Positions 26,902-37,940 of a stretch of 64,000 nucleotides of DNA are shown here, piece by piece (within the stretch, counting starts at the first letter, position 1; every line of letters starts with the position of its first letter). The DNA lies in the NCBI RefSeq assembly GCF_964340395.1, contig NC_135550.1, positions 24,580,676 to 24,644,675 on the forward strand. Reading direction: 5' to 3'. The position numbers were made by a program, and so were the translations under genes. Source of the DNA: Glandiceps talaboti (lineage: Eukaryota; Hemichordata; Enteropneusta; Spengelidae). Under the pieces are notes generated by a model, which was not told the DNA's origin, made no database searches, and saw only the letters and a list, made by a program, of their open reading frames with translations.

Positions 26902-28669
26902 CACAGTTACAATGTAGGCAGACATCAAGTGATTTCTTTATTCTGAGTATAGACTTCATAGGCCAAATGTATTTCTTTTCCAATCACCACAAATTCATTA
27001 TAAGTATTATATCTATTTCTCAGTGTTAGCTTCTATTTGTAGCAGCCAGTGTAATTTGTTTACAATTGAAAGAACATGGCAGAATGCAATTCTGTTGTAA
27101 TGTGGCTAGTGATTTTGGACTTGATTTTTCAGGAACAGGAAACATAGATTTTCCTGATTTAGAGAGTACTGGGGTGCCCAAGTGATTTTCCATGTATATA
27201 TATACTAGTATATCTCAAGCGTTGACAAGCATACAGTCTCAATCTACATGCAGAACATGTACAGATTAAATCATGGTGCAGTGACATGCCTACATTTACT
27301 ACTGACATATGGACACTTCTAATTGAGCTTATGCACTCTGCAAAGATTTGTAGAGTTGGTAGCTAATTGACGTCAACAGTGACACCTGACTTCAAAAATG
27401 GAAAGAATTACGCAACTGTACAACATATAACATTTATCAAAAAAACTGAAACTGTCCAAGAGACGCCATCCTGCAGTAGAGTAAATCCCTACGACACCAG
27501 CAACTGACTTTCATCTTAATCTTAGCTTCATTGACTCAGTTTTAGTGCAGTAAATGCATTCAAATAAAAAAAAGTTGTAATTGAATTTAGTGTGATGCTT
27601 TATTTTATTTCTTCTAATATATTCAGTTAGGAAATCTTACAACACACACAAAACTCTCATGACAATACAGTAAATAATTCAATCACAGTTCAAAGGATCA
27701 AAACATAAATCGGTATTAGGATTGTTAATACTCACTTCATCCATGTTTCCAAATTCTTCCAGCCTGCCGTATCATGGAATATCTTGGTAGCATCTGCATG
27801 GGATTCCTGGCAAGTAATAACATAATACATACACATTGTAATGATATGGCAATATCTTACTTGTGTCTCAAAAACCTCACGTTTTGAGAGCTAAGGAAAA
27901 GATCAAAATCGAGGAAGTTCTGAGATATACAAGTTAAAGTAATATCACCAGCATTGGATTAGTTCTGGAAACGATAAGTATTTGTTAACATCTTGATATC
28001 CTAAAACAAAACTCTGCATTGTGTCTGTGATATGAGAAGGCATGACATGGAGGGTTTCATTATGATCAAAGTTTTGATATCTTGAATAGTTAGCAATATA
28101 CTGAATGTGTCTGGTGAAAGTAGTTTAGCATGTCTCAAAATGAAATATAAATTTTCACAATTTTGGATATAAATTCATTTTGAAAAATAAAAGTCATGAT
28201 ATCAAATCCAAAAGAAGAAAGGCATATGTAAATATGATCCTTTTTGTGGTAATTGTTTTGAAACTAGGTAAAACATGTCATCAGAACAGTGGAGATTTGA
28301 GGGTAATTCTTTTTTATGCTATGTATCAAACTTACATGTAGTAGTATCCCGCCCACCCCTCCCACACACACACAGACACCGACAGACACAGACACACATA
28401 CAGACAGACAGACAATACTTTGATGAAGTAGCATTTATTCTTGACGTAATACCATCCAAAACTGCAGTTGTAATCATATGCTACAAAATCAATGTCACTT
28501 TTAGTGTGTTTTACAAGTATATTTCTAAAACACGCATTTCATCAACTCGATAATATCACTAATGACAACGGTTATGAATAACTAGGCAAAGGAAATGCCT
28601 AGGAAAAACACAGGTTTAAGAACACACACACACACACACACACACCCACACCCACACCCCCCCCCCCAC

Positions 28670-28700
<31 letters not shown>

Positions 28701-30238
28701 ATACCGGTAATGACAATTTTAACCATCTGAGTATATCCTACACTAACACGGGTCTCCTGTAAGTCCTGTAAGTGTAATATTTTTTTCACAATTTTTTTTC
28801 AGTATGTTACGGATACATATGTACCTTGTGCTTACAAGTTACACGAATGTCTACATCTATACAATAATCCATATTTTAGTAATTATTATACCGCTAGAAT
28901 GTGAATATGAATAATGTGATGAATATAATAATAATACAAATATAGTGACTAACACAATACCACTCAGTAGACATTCGGCAAAATGAGATTGACAATCCTA
29001 CAATTTGATAAATGTATAGTAGTTGGTATACCAACATGTTTCTAATTAATTTTACAGGAAGCTATCCTTTATTCTGTTTTGAAGGTTGGTTTCTCATTTG
29101 GTAATCTTCTGATAGCTTTTGAAAACCACTCATAATCTGAAGAAAATTAGTATTTTCCATATTACACTAAAAGCAATATACATAATCCTGTCACAAATAT
29201 TACTCCAAACACGTACCTGGAGAAACGTATTAAAAAAAATACTATGGACGTGGAAATCAAATTTACCATGTATACATTTCACACGTAGCTTCAATTCAGC
29301 TTTCAATAATATTGAGATTGGCATATGTGTAATTTCGAAATTAATCACTCAGGGTGCAAGGGAATAAAATGAGAATGTTTTGGGGTTTTTTTTTGGGGGG
29401 GGTGATTGACATTGATAAATGACACATGGAGTGTGATGGATTTGAATGTAATGTAATGACAGGGATCAAAGTATAGCCCTTTTCATTGTCTTGGTATGAC
29501 TAAGATGGATGGTAATTGGGGACATGAAGTAGGAAGGGAGAGTTGAAGTAGTTCTGAGATATGACTTAAAACAACCCTATTGCTGTGATCCCATCACCTT
29601 ACATTGTCACAATCTGATGGATCACAGAATAAACAGACTTTCACCAGCTGCCCTTAATTGCTGTTTTCCATTTCTACTGTGAGCCACTTGGATTTTACTT
29701 ATTGTATGGGGATTTCAAAATTCACTGTTTTTTTGCAGTCTCAGCTGTTTTCACAAGGTTTCATCAATCTATGCTAAATGAAATATACAAAATGTATGTA
29801 ATTGGAACGTAATATATGCGTCATGAAATGTACACCAAATGAAAAGTATGTTTTAATGTACTTGATTTATCACTCAGATAACAAAGTCCAATACAAATTT
29901 GGCATTAAACCTGATTTCATATTACTTCTAATCCTTATTCTTCCTTTTTTTCTCTCTGTCAACACTACGTGACTACCCCAGTACTCAATCCTTAATTAGG
30001 TTTATCATTTAATATTTACATTGTTATTTCACCTTAATACTTACAGAGTTGTATAAACCTGCTTGTGCTTGAACAAGAAGTATGGAAAGCTAAAAGAAAT
30101 CCCAAATGAATGTGAACCTAAAAAGAAATGTTGTTCATTTGTGTGGCTATTCAGTTCTCTGTACTGATGAAGTTGGTGTATGTGTATGTACATGTATGTA
30201 TGCATGCATTTATGTATGTGCATGTGTGCATGTGTGCA

Positions 30239-30271
<33 letters not shown>

Positions 30272-30426
30272 GTATGTATGTATGTATGTATGTATGTAAT
30301 AATGTATGTATGTATGTATGTATGTATGTATGTATGTATGTGTGTGTATGTATGTATGTATGTATGTATGTATGTATGTATGTATGTATGTATGTGTGTG
30401 TATTTGTGTGTGTGTGTGTGTGTGTA

Positions 30427-30459
<33 letters not shown>

Positions 30460-33400
30460 ATCATATATATGTGTAAGTATATGTACATGTATATGTGTAT
30501 ATGCATCTATATGTTGCTGTCTGCTTATATGCATCTGTATAATAATAATCCTCATGCAGTCCCTAATTTGGTGAAAGTGATCATCAAATTTAACTAATAC
30601 AGGTAATCTGACATGATACATTTATCTTTAAAATAATGTCTGGTTTTCTGGAGGGTTCAAATTATCAACTCCAATGGACACATATACATTATGATATCCT
30701 GCCAACACTCAGTATTACACATTACATGACATGACTGACAGTGTATATGTAATGATTTCACAGTACCTTTAACTACATTGTAGTCATACAGTACCTTTAA
30801 CCTACATTGTAGTCGTACATACCTTGCTTGGGGAACTAGACAACTTTTCCATCAATGCCTCTGCTTGTTTCATTTCATCATGACTAGATTCTGACATCGC
30901 TTGTCTCTCCAAGTTGCTTTGAATACCTTCCAGAATAATATCTTTGGAGGATAGGTAGATTTCAGGTCCAGTTCTTCTACACAGTGCTCCCATCATCTCA
31001 CCTGAGCACAAATGAGAATCCCACAATTGAATAAAATTTCACAAATCTCAGTCAAAGTGAGGTCTTCGTAAAATAGCATTTTGCACACTACACACAGATG
31101 CAAGCTATATACATATCCAGCAATAGTGTTCTCCTTGGAAAATATTCATACTTATGGCCATGCCAGACTGCTGGGGGTACCTTTCACTGGCCAAAGTCCA
31201 GACAAGCAGTAAATGTACCTCTACTTACAAACATCTAGAAACTAAATTATGCCTTTGACTTGCATTGGGCAACTGTTATCTGGATATTATCTGAATAAAT
31301 TTTGTTATTTTGAACTATACTTTTCCTTTTAGTAAGAGTACACCTACATAGTACAAGAGGATTATTAAGTACCCTTATTACTTTGTTCAAAGAGTGTGAA
31401 GTGTAACAGGGAAGGGGTTACGTAGAAATTAAAATATTGTGAAGAAGTAAATCCATGAAATACATCTACATCTCAGTCCTATATGGTACATAATAGAATA
31501 CAGTCTTTGTTCATATTTATTTTTGATTCAATTTTAATTTCTTTTCTAGGTCAGGCTTAAAAGTAATTCAGACGACAACGCACCTTTCTCCTCTCCCCCT
31601 TTATATTTCCAAGTACGTAATACATGAATGAAAGTAACTAAGGATAAACTATAAGTAGATATTGTTTCACATTATACCAATTATACTGTTGAAGTACAAG
31701 TATATCCATAACTGAATGAAGACACCGATTCCAAATGAACTCAATCATGTCTTGAATGGAATCAAATGTGGAAAATGCTACATGTAATACACTGAACAAA
31801 GACACTGATTTGATGTAAGCCTATAATATGAAACAAGATACACTCCCACACACAGTCACTATAATATTTCATCATTCTCATGTCTATTTTGAGGGATATC
31901 ATATATACTGTATCAAATCTCAATGTTCCACATACATGTATACATGTATAAATATTGGATGACAATATTAGTTTGATATTATTTCACGCTGACATTCACA
32001 TGAAGGTGTACGTTCACCATCAGTAATCACTTCACATTTATTAGTGACAGTCTGAGCTAGCTGTGCTTGATCACACACAAGCCAAGATGTACATGTTGAA
32101 CAGCAAATACAAAATGTATGGGATTTATACCCCGGGTCATTCTGCGTCATAACAACATGCATCCACGTCATATGTTTTGCGGTGCTTGAAATATGAGTCA
32201 AAATGTTGAAAGTCGTTATTTTTCTTCCCGATTTAAAACAAATTATGCATAATTTTTCTTCCTCCAGCCAGAAAATAACTGAAGAGATTATTGTAATGAT
32301 ACATGTAAGATCTGACTCATTGTGACAGGGCCCTTTAGGTCACTTATATTTTCGTTGGCTGAACAAAGTAAACTTTTGGGGAATGATATCTAATTATTAA
32401 AACATTAAAATATTTTAGCAGAATTGGAAGTAACACAACTGTTCTCACAAGACCATTACAACTGGTTTGGTATTGTAGTATACATTTCAGGCATCACAAT
32501 TTTCTTCAAATTATACAAACAACAGTAAAATAATTTGTAATAACTGACATGAAAATTGATTCAATTTTAGCTGATAGAATAGGGAATTTGCAAACTCGCC
32601 ATGTTGAAAGTTGCATCATGGGAAATGTGATAATAAATACTAATTAAATCGTATTGTAAACAACAATGTTACATTGTTTTGAACCACAAATGATCAATTC
32701 ATATTTACCCTGACCACTGTGGGAGGTTGATTTTATCGGTAGCGCCAGATTAGGTATTACGATAACCACAGATAATCACATAGTCCTTTGCATCTGAGCA
32801 TGCTCAGTCTGGATTGCAAGTTCCCTATTGAATTAGTTGTAATTGTGATGTAAGAAAATGTCACTAAAGTTATACATGTGACCAATTTTGAATGATGTTG
32901 TGATAAATGGTTAGTACACTGATTTGCAACAGTGGCATAATCCTATTGTAGACTTGAAGGACTACTGCTACTACACTATTTCAGCTATATAATTTTGATG
33001 TATTGAATTTTCGCGTGTCCTTCTAACGATGGATGAAAATTCAATAACTTTTTTTTTGTTTTTAACATGATAAACTTATCTTTAGTCAATTGTCACATGA
33101 TCATTAGGAAATCCACAAATTTTCATTTTCATAGTAATGACAATAAAATTCACACTTTTAGTGAAAAACTTATCAACACTGATTTGTGAGCTTGGTATGT
33201 TATGCAATAGTATACAGAGACTGTCTCATGGAGACTACAGAACAGAATGACATAAATATTTGTATGCTTGAATGCTTGTCAATATAAAGACTGACAAGGT
33301 CAAAAGGTCAACTGAACAATTTTTCAACTCTGATACCTATGTCTGATACCATGGTACAATGTACATAACAGGTGTGTTTTACGTAATACCAGTTACTGTG

Positions 33401-36400
33401 CCAGATTCTCCTCAGATTATAGACACTGACTATGTGAGTTCCACCATAGACCTTCCACCAACTGGTGGAGGGTCTATGGTTCCACCTTATGGTTTCTTTA
33501 ATAAAATGCTAATTAACATGAAAATGATGGGTTTTTGTTATTTACACAAGACTACCACCAATGACATTACAGCAAAACTGAACATACTTTGACAAGGTCA
33601 TTTATTTTTAAACAATGGCCTGTAGATACATGTATGGTTGCATTCTTTATAGCCTAGAATTTAGTCCTGTAGGTATTTTTTATTCTCAGGGAAAGTTGAC
33701 AGCCCAAAAATCTCCACACACCACTGGATTAGGCTACATTCTTTACCCATTGCCATATATTAGATGTATATTTGCAGATCTAAATTACACAAGAAGATAA
33801 CATTGATCACATCATCTTGAATTGATTCATTTAGTATTATACTCCGTAAGAGCTTATCATCTTTGGATGAATCATCATGAGTATTTATTGTTCATCTAAT
33901 GTATATGTATGTATATTAAGTCCCATGAGCCAAAAGAGCTAAGACAGGGATTAGCTGAAAATTTGATGTTTTCTTGGTAATCATGTGAAATCTATCTGAT
34001 ATGAAATCATGAAATGACAGTTTATGAAAATATATATTCTTTATTTCCTAGAGTGGTGCTTTCTTTTAAATTAATGATCTGTCATTTTTCATGCTCAACA
34101 CATGGTTTTTGCAGATATTACTTTAACTATATAGTTTACCAACCTGTTATTATTCTACCATACCATTATCTGGGCCCAATGTTCTTATACAGAGAAGTCG
34201 TATTGCAAACATAACGATTGTTAAATTAATCGCAATCACTGTCACATACAGTAACAATTTTTTAAGTATTTTTTCTCTGAATTGTGTTTTAAATCTTGCA
34301 ATTTGTTATGTGCAGACTGTTGAGACATGTGTAGTGTAATGGTCTTTAAACAATAAATTATTATTATTATTATCATTTATACTGCAAAAATACAATGTAT
34401 AAGTTCATTTTCACTTTTTCACAATTATGTTTTTCATACTTAATACTCAGAGAAGATTATAAGTGTTGGTTATCAAAATTCACTCCTTTTCTCATTAAAA
34501 CTACAACATCTTTCTTTCACTACTGATCTTGATCAGAAAATTGAATAGGAATATTAGAACAACACATTCTAAACTTCATACCTTATCTATTCATAATCTA
34601 GTCATATTTTTTGTATAGATTACTTTAATAAATAACATAAGCTTCCTGTCCTTGTTTCAACCTACATCATTCAGTTGCTACTATATGTCATATAGAAAAT
34701 GTAAATTTATGTGTACAGAAAAGAAATTGCACATATTTCCACAAAATATCTATAACATGATTTCTGAATTCATCAACCTGTAAACAGTATTGTTTTCATA
34801 ATTAGTCTATTTATTACAACTATTATTTGTCTTACACAGTAAACATTTACATTTTCCATGTATATTTACTTTGTCAGGGTTACATTTTTAAAGACTAGAC
34901 TAGTTCAAACAGAACTACTTCTGTGGCCCTAACCATATCTATGACTCTAAGCCTTGTCATAATTTCTCTCTTTGACATGTACATTACATTACATATGTTT
35001 TTCTGTATCTGTTCTGATGTAAACAATTCAATTCAATATACGGTATGGTGGTTCCAGTGTTCTACGTAGAAAATAAAGTTTTAAGTCATGGAAATTTGCG
35101 TAACAAAAAGAAATTAGGAGAACTGAAAAAATCTTGTTCCCTTTCTCTGGAATCAGATCACATCATTGAATTGCTTAGTATGGTTATATTAGGTAAATAA
35201 TTTACAGTCTGCATTCAGTACTACAAAATATGAGAATATCATGTCCTAAAAACATAAGTAGAACCCATTACTGTATATATGGCCTGGCTTGGCAAACAGA
35301 TTTCAAGATTTGCCAAGTATATGTACACAGAGTGCATTACTGCCATACTTGATTGATTCCCAGTCCCTCCATCACCTACAATAAAGTCAGTATTCATTGC
35401 TCTTATGATCATTATGAAATGATGTGTTGTGATTGTTGTGGGTCAGTGCAAAATCTTTATTTGGAAATAAGTATGAATGTAGTATATGTTTATTATTGTC
35501 TGACATGATCATGATTTCGTGTTCAGTAGTACCAAGGACATGTTTGATGTCATACCAGATCTTATCTAGCTGGGAAGTATGACAATCAAGTCTCAAACTT
35601 TATTAAACTACACAAAGAAAACACATGACACCAGAGGACATCAGTACAAAATTGACAAGCAATTTGCAAGACTTAATGTTATTGTTAAGAAATACTCATT
35701 CATTCATTCATAGAAGTGTGGACTTCTAAAATAGTCTCCCTAAATGCCATTGTCACAGCAAGATCAATTCAGGCATTTGAAAATAGACTTGATAAACTTT
35801 GGAAGGATCAACCCTTTAGCTTTCACTTTTACAGACTGAGATAAACCTACTCTTAGACAGAATCAAACAGAGCTGACATTAGAGGCCGAGCAAGGCCTAC
35901 AGTCCCAAGAAGACTGTAAGCATTGCATTGTTGTTGACTGCATGGTGAGTCAGCATAAACTGTACTGACAATATACATTTGTACAAGATGGTTATTGATA
36001 AGAATGGACAATAAATATTGGATCTGATATGAGTAGACTTGTGTACTATCACAAAGGACCATATATGAGCTAATATTTTGTTTAACAACTAGAACAAAAC
36101 GTGTCTCCTTGAGCTGCCAGAATAAAAGCCATACAAACAATCACTATTGCCTTTTCATGCTATACTTTAATAGTTCAGACCACCAAACAATTTGGTGGTC
36201 TGAGGTTCAAAATTGTAATTTCAGTCTGGGACACTAGTATTATCATAGACGTCTATGGTATTAGTACTCCAACTTGCTACTTGTATATCATAAGTATAAG
36301 TACATAACAGTATTAACTTCTAACAAATGTAGAATCATGGAAGTACAACATGTAGAACCATGGATCTATTATTGAGATCAATAATAGATCCATGGTTATA

Positions 36401-37313
36401 CTTCCACCACAATTATACTTCCATGGTAGAATCATGTGCCATAAATAACAAATATTGTTTGATTTATGCTTGTTAATTAAAGTCATCAAGGAAATGACCT
36501 TTTAAATCAGACATTTCTTAGCAAATACACTGAATTTGATTAGATCTTCTCTTCTCTTTATTTTTCGGGGGGGGGGGGTGTAAGCTTGTGGTGTGCTGTT
36601 TTGTTTCTTTTTATTTCTTTTTCTTCAGTTTCATTTCAATATTTTCTCTTATATTGCTGTCTTAATATATTTTTCATACCTCTATGGAACAATATACAAT
36701 GTATATGATAGGTCAATTTTGTACACAGTGTTCTTATTCTGAAAATAGTGTAGCAAAATGAGAGAAAATATAGAAGGTTTCTATTAGAAATTTTTGTTCA
36801 ACCAACACGGTTGGAAAACAGCACAGTACACCAAACGAAGTGCGCCTTGTTATTGTATTGTAACGTTCCAAGGTGTATATTTTCATTATCTAGTCACAAG
36901 ATGAAGTAACTGTGAAGAGTTTAACATCCGTTAGGTATTGTGTGAAAATGTTCTTACAATGGACACACACATTTATGGTTATAAAAGAGAAGAGGATGTG
37001 TTACGCTACCTGCTGCTAATCTCACACGGGCTTCGGAATCGTTCAAGAGATGAAGTGCGTGGAGCCGACATGTAAGAGCAAACTCTTCCGAACTATCTTC
37101 GTTTAAAACAACTAGCTTTGAACCCATCAGTGCTCCTTGTTTTTGTTCCCATCTTGCAGACGAATCCTGAAGACAGCTTATCAGAGCCATTTCGATCGCC
37201 TGTAAATTACCTTCATTTGCATCATTAATTTGACGTTGGAGCTCGAGTTGACCACGATCTCTCTCTAGTTTCGTTGTGCTACACAGCAACTCTAGTGTTT
37301 CACGTGTCGCCAT
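13798..37313 (-). CDS. HEAT/ARM-repeat protein of unidentified family, complete, 694 residues
   Basis: Minus-strand coding exons in transcript order: 37313-37010, 31001-30823, 27806-27736, 25895-25732, 24978-24952, 23400-23273, 21292-21183, 20427-20325, 20056-19970, 19695-19553, 16940-16831, 16538-16369, 16183-16077, 15868-15727, 14982-14899, 14506-14397, 13843-13798. Total 2,085 nt; all 16 junctions keep phase. Start is MATRETLELL. Residue 97 onward shows repeated HEAT helix-B signatures: VRLAAG (97-102), VRETGYQVCAAL (about 219-230), VRLAASLATRQF (292-303), VREAACACIAEL (about 376-387), VRDAACIACGNF (about 415-426), VRQGAAVALSSV (about 459-470). The end is IAAF. There is no signal peptide, membrane segment or catalytic motif, so a scaffold or transport-adaptor role is inferred. 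The donor of exon 1 (GTAGCG) is atypical. I do not recognise the family. Confidence 0.87.
13990..14225. repeat. diverged dispersed repeat, copy 1
   Basis: This stretch shares with 33870-34075 the ordered blocks attgttcatcta, gtcccatgag/ctcccatgag and gagtggtg(t/c)t(t/c)(c/t)c followed by ttttaaat-like sequence. The pattern looks like two old copies of one interspersed repeat. Confidence 0.4.
16287..16331 (+). repeat. (GTCT)n microsatellite
   Basis: A GTCT run interrupted by gtaact, in a HEAT-gene intron. Confidence 0.95.
16736..16808 (+). repeat. (TG)n microsatellite
   Basis: A pure TG run about 22 bp downstream (transcript sense) of the donor of HEAT exon 11, on the intron side. Confidence 0.97.
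17037..19552 (-). repeat. 56-bp tandem array built from the intron's own 5' splice site
   Basis: About 45 tandem copies of a 56-bp unit fill roughly 96% of HEAT intron 10 (16941-19552). Read on the minus strand, each unit contains ATGAATCCAA followed by GTAAGTCT. This is the same as the true exon-10 end and donor, where the exon ends at 19553 and the donor is at 19552-19547. The array starts directly at that donor. Roughly four fifths of units keep the GTAAGT; variants at for example 17050, 17665, 18001, 18170 and 18280 change the GT to TT, AT or TG. Some units near the true donor carry an extra catgta insertion. Only about 90 bp of other sequence precedes the acceptor of exon 11. Confidence 0.97.
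20717..21140 (+). repeat. (ACAT)n microsatellite, about 420 bp
   Basis: Long ACAT tetranucleotide array with short CA-rich and other interruptions. It lies 43 bp from HEAT exon 7 (21183-21292). The overlapping Tyr/His/Ile and Met/Cys/Val open frames in several frames are artefacts. Confidence 0.97.
21505..23200. mobile_element. CpG-richer 1.7-kb block with matching inverted ends; possible inserted element
   Basis: The block lies within HEAT intron 6 (21293-23272). Its left edge reads aacttaattgcttaagtt (21507-21524). Its right edge, read on the minus strand, gives aacttaattgctttagtt (about 23199-23182), 17 of 18 identical. C-tracts sit just inside both ends but in direct, not inverted, orientation, which weakens a simple TIR model. 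The interior, especially 21850-23240, is visibly richer in CpG than surrounding introns. A 108-codon minus-strand open frame (22994-22668) and another of 78 codons (23118-22882) show no motif I recognise. It could be a transposon relic, a nested gene or an internal CpG-rich regulatory region. Confidence 0.35.
23403..23905 (-). repeat. about 16 copies of a ~32-bp repeat with higher-order structure, abutting an acceptor
   Basis: The unit is of the form ggataaattagcataaaa followed by ttgttaccatctat. Five consecutive variants, including the distinctive catgaaaaagttatcc unit, recur in the same order, giving a block of about 190 bp repeated twice. The array begins inside the pyrimidine tract region of the acceptor of HEAT exon 6 (exon edge 23400). 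Confidence 0.9.
24240..24830. mobile_element. interspersed-repeat-like segment with duplicated modules
   Basis: Two related modules, around 24372-24405 (ttagaaagcccattatgg...) and 24496-24530 (ttagaaagcttgccagtg...), both continue into atgggtgta(g/c)acac. The segment ends in ttcgtccattgggggctaaaaaataccccc. The style suggests an old non-coding transposable element; no protein is encoded. Confidence 0.4.
24952..24978 (-). other. candidate 27-nt microexon of the HEAT gene
   Basis: On the minus strand a T-rich tract ending TATGCAG precedes 27 nt, followed by the consensus donor GTAAGT. Both edges are phase 1, matching exons 4 and 6. It adds DFTFTSNPLY across the junctions. Skipping it also keeps frame (QQ-D-EVVELM), so it may be alternatively spliced. 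Confidence 0.65.
25421..25516 (+). repeat. (GACA)n microsatellite
   Basis: A degenerate then pure GACA run in HEAT intron 4-5; flanked by further gaca/ggca drift to about 25640. Confidence 0.95.
26770..26898 (+). repeat. (TA)n-rich low-complexity tract
   Basis: Alternating TA with short cctaca interruptions. The longest pure run is about 26855-26897. Confidence 0.95.
28621..28696 (+). repeat. (CA)n with a central C tract
   Basis: A CA run, a run of ten C around 28658-28667, then CA again. A second degenerate CA/CAGA stretch is at 28360-28412. Confidence 0.95.
30176..30480 (+). repeat. (TG)n/(TATG)n compound microsatellite
   Basis: Alternating TG and TATG blocks over about 300 bp in HEAT intron 2. 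Long open frames in several frames here are artefacts. Confidence 0.97.
30760..30822 (-). repeat. tandem copies of the HEAT exon-2 donor flank
   Basis: Immediately downstream of the exon-2 donor (transcript sense) a ~32-bp unit recurs. AAG then GTATGTACGACTACAATGTAG (donor) is followed by AAAGGTACTGTATGACTACA and then AAAGGTACTG. Each copy therefore places AAG|GTA at a similar point. Confidence 0.85.
33443..33480. repeat. hairpin, dispersed element copy 2
   Basis: Arms of 18 bp (accatagaccttccacca and tggtggagggtctatggt) match at 17 positions with a 2-nt spacer. It shares 18 identical bases with the hairpin at 11233-11262. Confidence 0.85.
33870..34075. repeat. diverged dispersed repeat, copy 2
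   Basis: This is the counterpart of 13990-14225, sharing ordered blocks (attgttcatcta, tcccatgag, gagtggtgct) in the same orientation. Confidence 0.4.
35560..35960 (+). mobile_element. 3' end of a broken non-LTR retrotransposon (reverse transcriptase C-terminus)
   Basis: Reading across frames on the plus strand gives short pieces typical of the C-terminal end of LINE ORF2: a TRGHQYKIDKQFARL-like piece near 35620-35675, an NSLP piece near 35722-35742, then AIVTARSIQAFENRLDKLWK from about 35744. The usual Trp before NSLP is replaced by a stop, and frameshifts separate the pieces, so it is inactive. The polymerase core is absent, and the clade cannot be assigned. Confidence 0.7.
36175..36203. 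repeat. perfect inverted repeat, 13-bp arms
   Basis: tcagaccaccaaa, then caa, then tttggtggtctga: a perfect stem with a 3-nt loop. Confidence 0.95.
36330..36437. repeat. nested palindromic element
   Basis: The core at 36356-36397 has perfect 20-bp arms starting aaccatggatctattattga with a 2-nt spacer. An outer pair (catggaagta near 36336 and tacttccatg near 36415) extends it. The string tagaatcatg occurs on both flanks (about 36330 and 36427) as a direct repeat. The palindrome catagacgtctatg lies just upstream at 36244-36257. Confidence 0.85.
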
Positions 37314-37940
37314 GTTTGAGCTGACGAACTACGACTCGACTTGACTCTCCTGGTCGGATGCCGTACAGGTAAATTAACAGAGCTGGCAGTGATAATGCAG
37401 AAAAGTTAATATGCCTTACAATACTGGACAAAGCACTATTTTACTACAGCGACTATCACCAGATCAGACTTAGTGCAGACGTTTTCTCGAATACAACCGC
37501 CAAACCCACGTTCCTGGCAAAGTTTACAATAAAATGTTGCCGACAAACTTAGATAGTTCCATTCATCCGGAAGTCGAGGGAAGTCTCATACTTTCTCATA
37601 AATTCTCAGAGATCGCGAGATTTCTGGACTATTCTATTATTTCGATGTGTTGCTACGTTCCCCTCGCAAGATTTTTATATCACTACTTTTGATACCAAAC
37701 GATAACAAATTAATCCAAATGAATTAGTATTTATTTGTTATACCATAGCATTAATTCGCCACTTTAAACTCTAATAATTATTTTGGAAGTCATTAATGAT
37801 ATTCAATTGCATGCCCCTTCTACTCAAATTAGTTTGCCCATGACACAGCAGCCATCTTGGTTCATGTGGTCCAGTGTGTTTTTCTCAACGCAGTTTTCGT
37901 TTACACTGTACTGCAAGTCTTCATCGTAATATAACTCACA
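37314..37940. promoter_or_regulatory. divergent promoter of the HEAT gene and XRN2
   Basis: Start codons of the two genes are 627 bp apart, head-to-head. The interval contains an ETS/GABP-type CCGGAAGT (37567-37574), a gatcgcgagat element (37611-37621) related to the CGCGAGA motif of housekeeping promoters, and gccatcttgg (37851-37860), the YY1 motif in reverse orientation, about 80 bp before the XRN2 start. The HEAT start context on the minus strand, CAAACATGGCGACA, resembles the TISU/YY1 initiator element linked to very short 5'UTRs. Transcription start sites are not visible. Confidence 0.65.

Larger units (their letters stand above)
25896..30822 (-). other. HEAT gene introns 3 and 2: content
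   Basis: Introns 25896-27735 and 27807-30822 are AT-rich. They hold the TA, CA and TG/TATG arrays listed separately. A homopolymer junction of T and G runs lies at about 29384-29402. The 26413-26601, 29119-29367 and 28275-28553 open frames show no family signal. Confidence 0.6.
31002..37009 (-). other. HEAT gene intron 1 (about 6.0 kb): content
   Basis: This is the largest intron. It carries a hairpin (33443-33480), a diverged repeat (33870-34075), a non-LTR retrotransposon relic (35560-35960), a cluster of palindromes (36175-36437) and a G12 run (36567-36578). No additional exon is supported; small open frames such as 31762-32201 and 33359-33800 look random. Confidence 0.65.

Noticed and set aside
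30106-30621. Open frames of 98-163 codons in several frames
   Set aside because: They arise from the TG/TATG microsatellite in HEAT intron 2.
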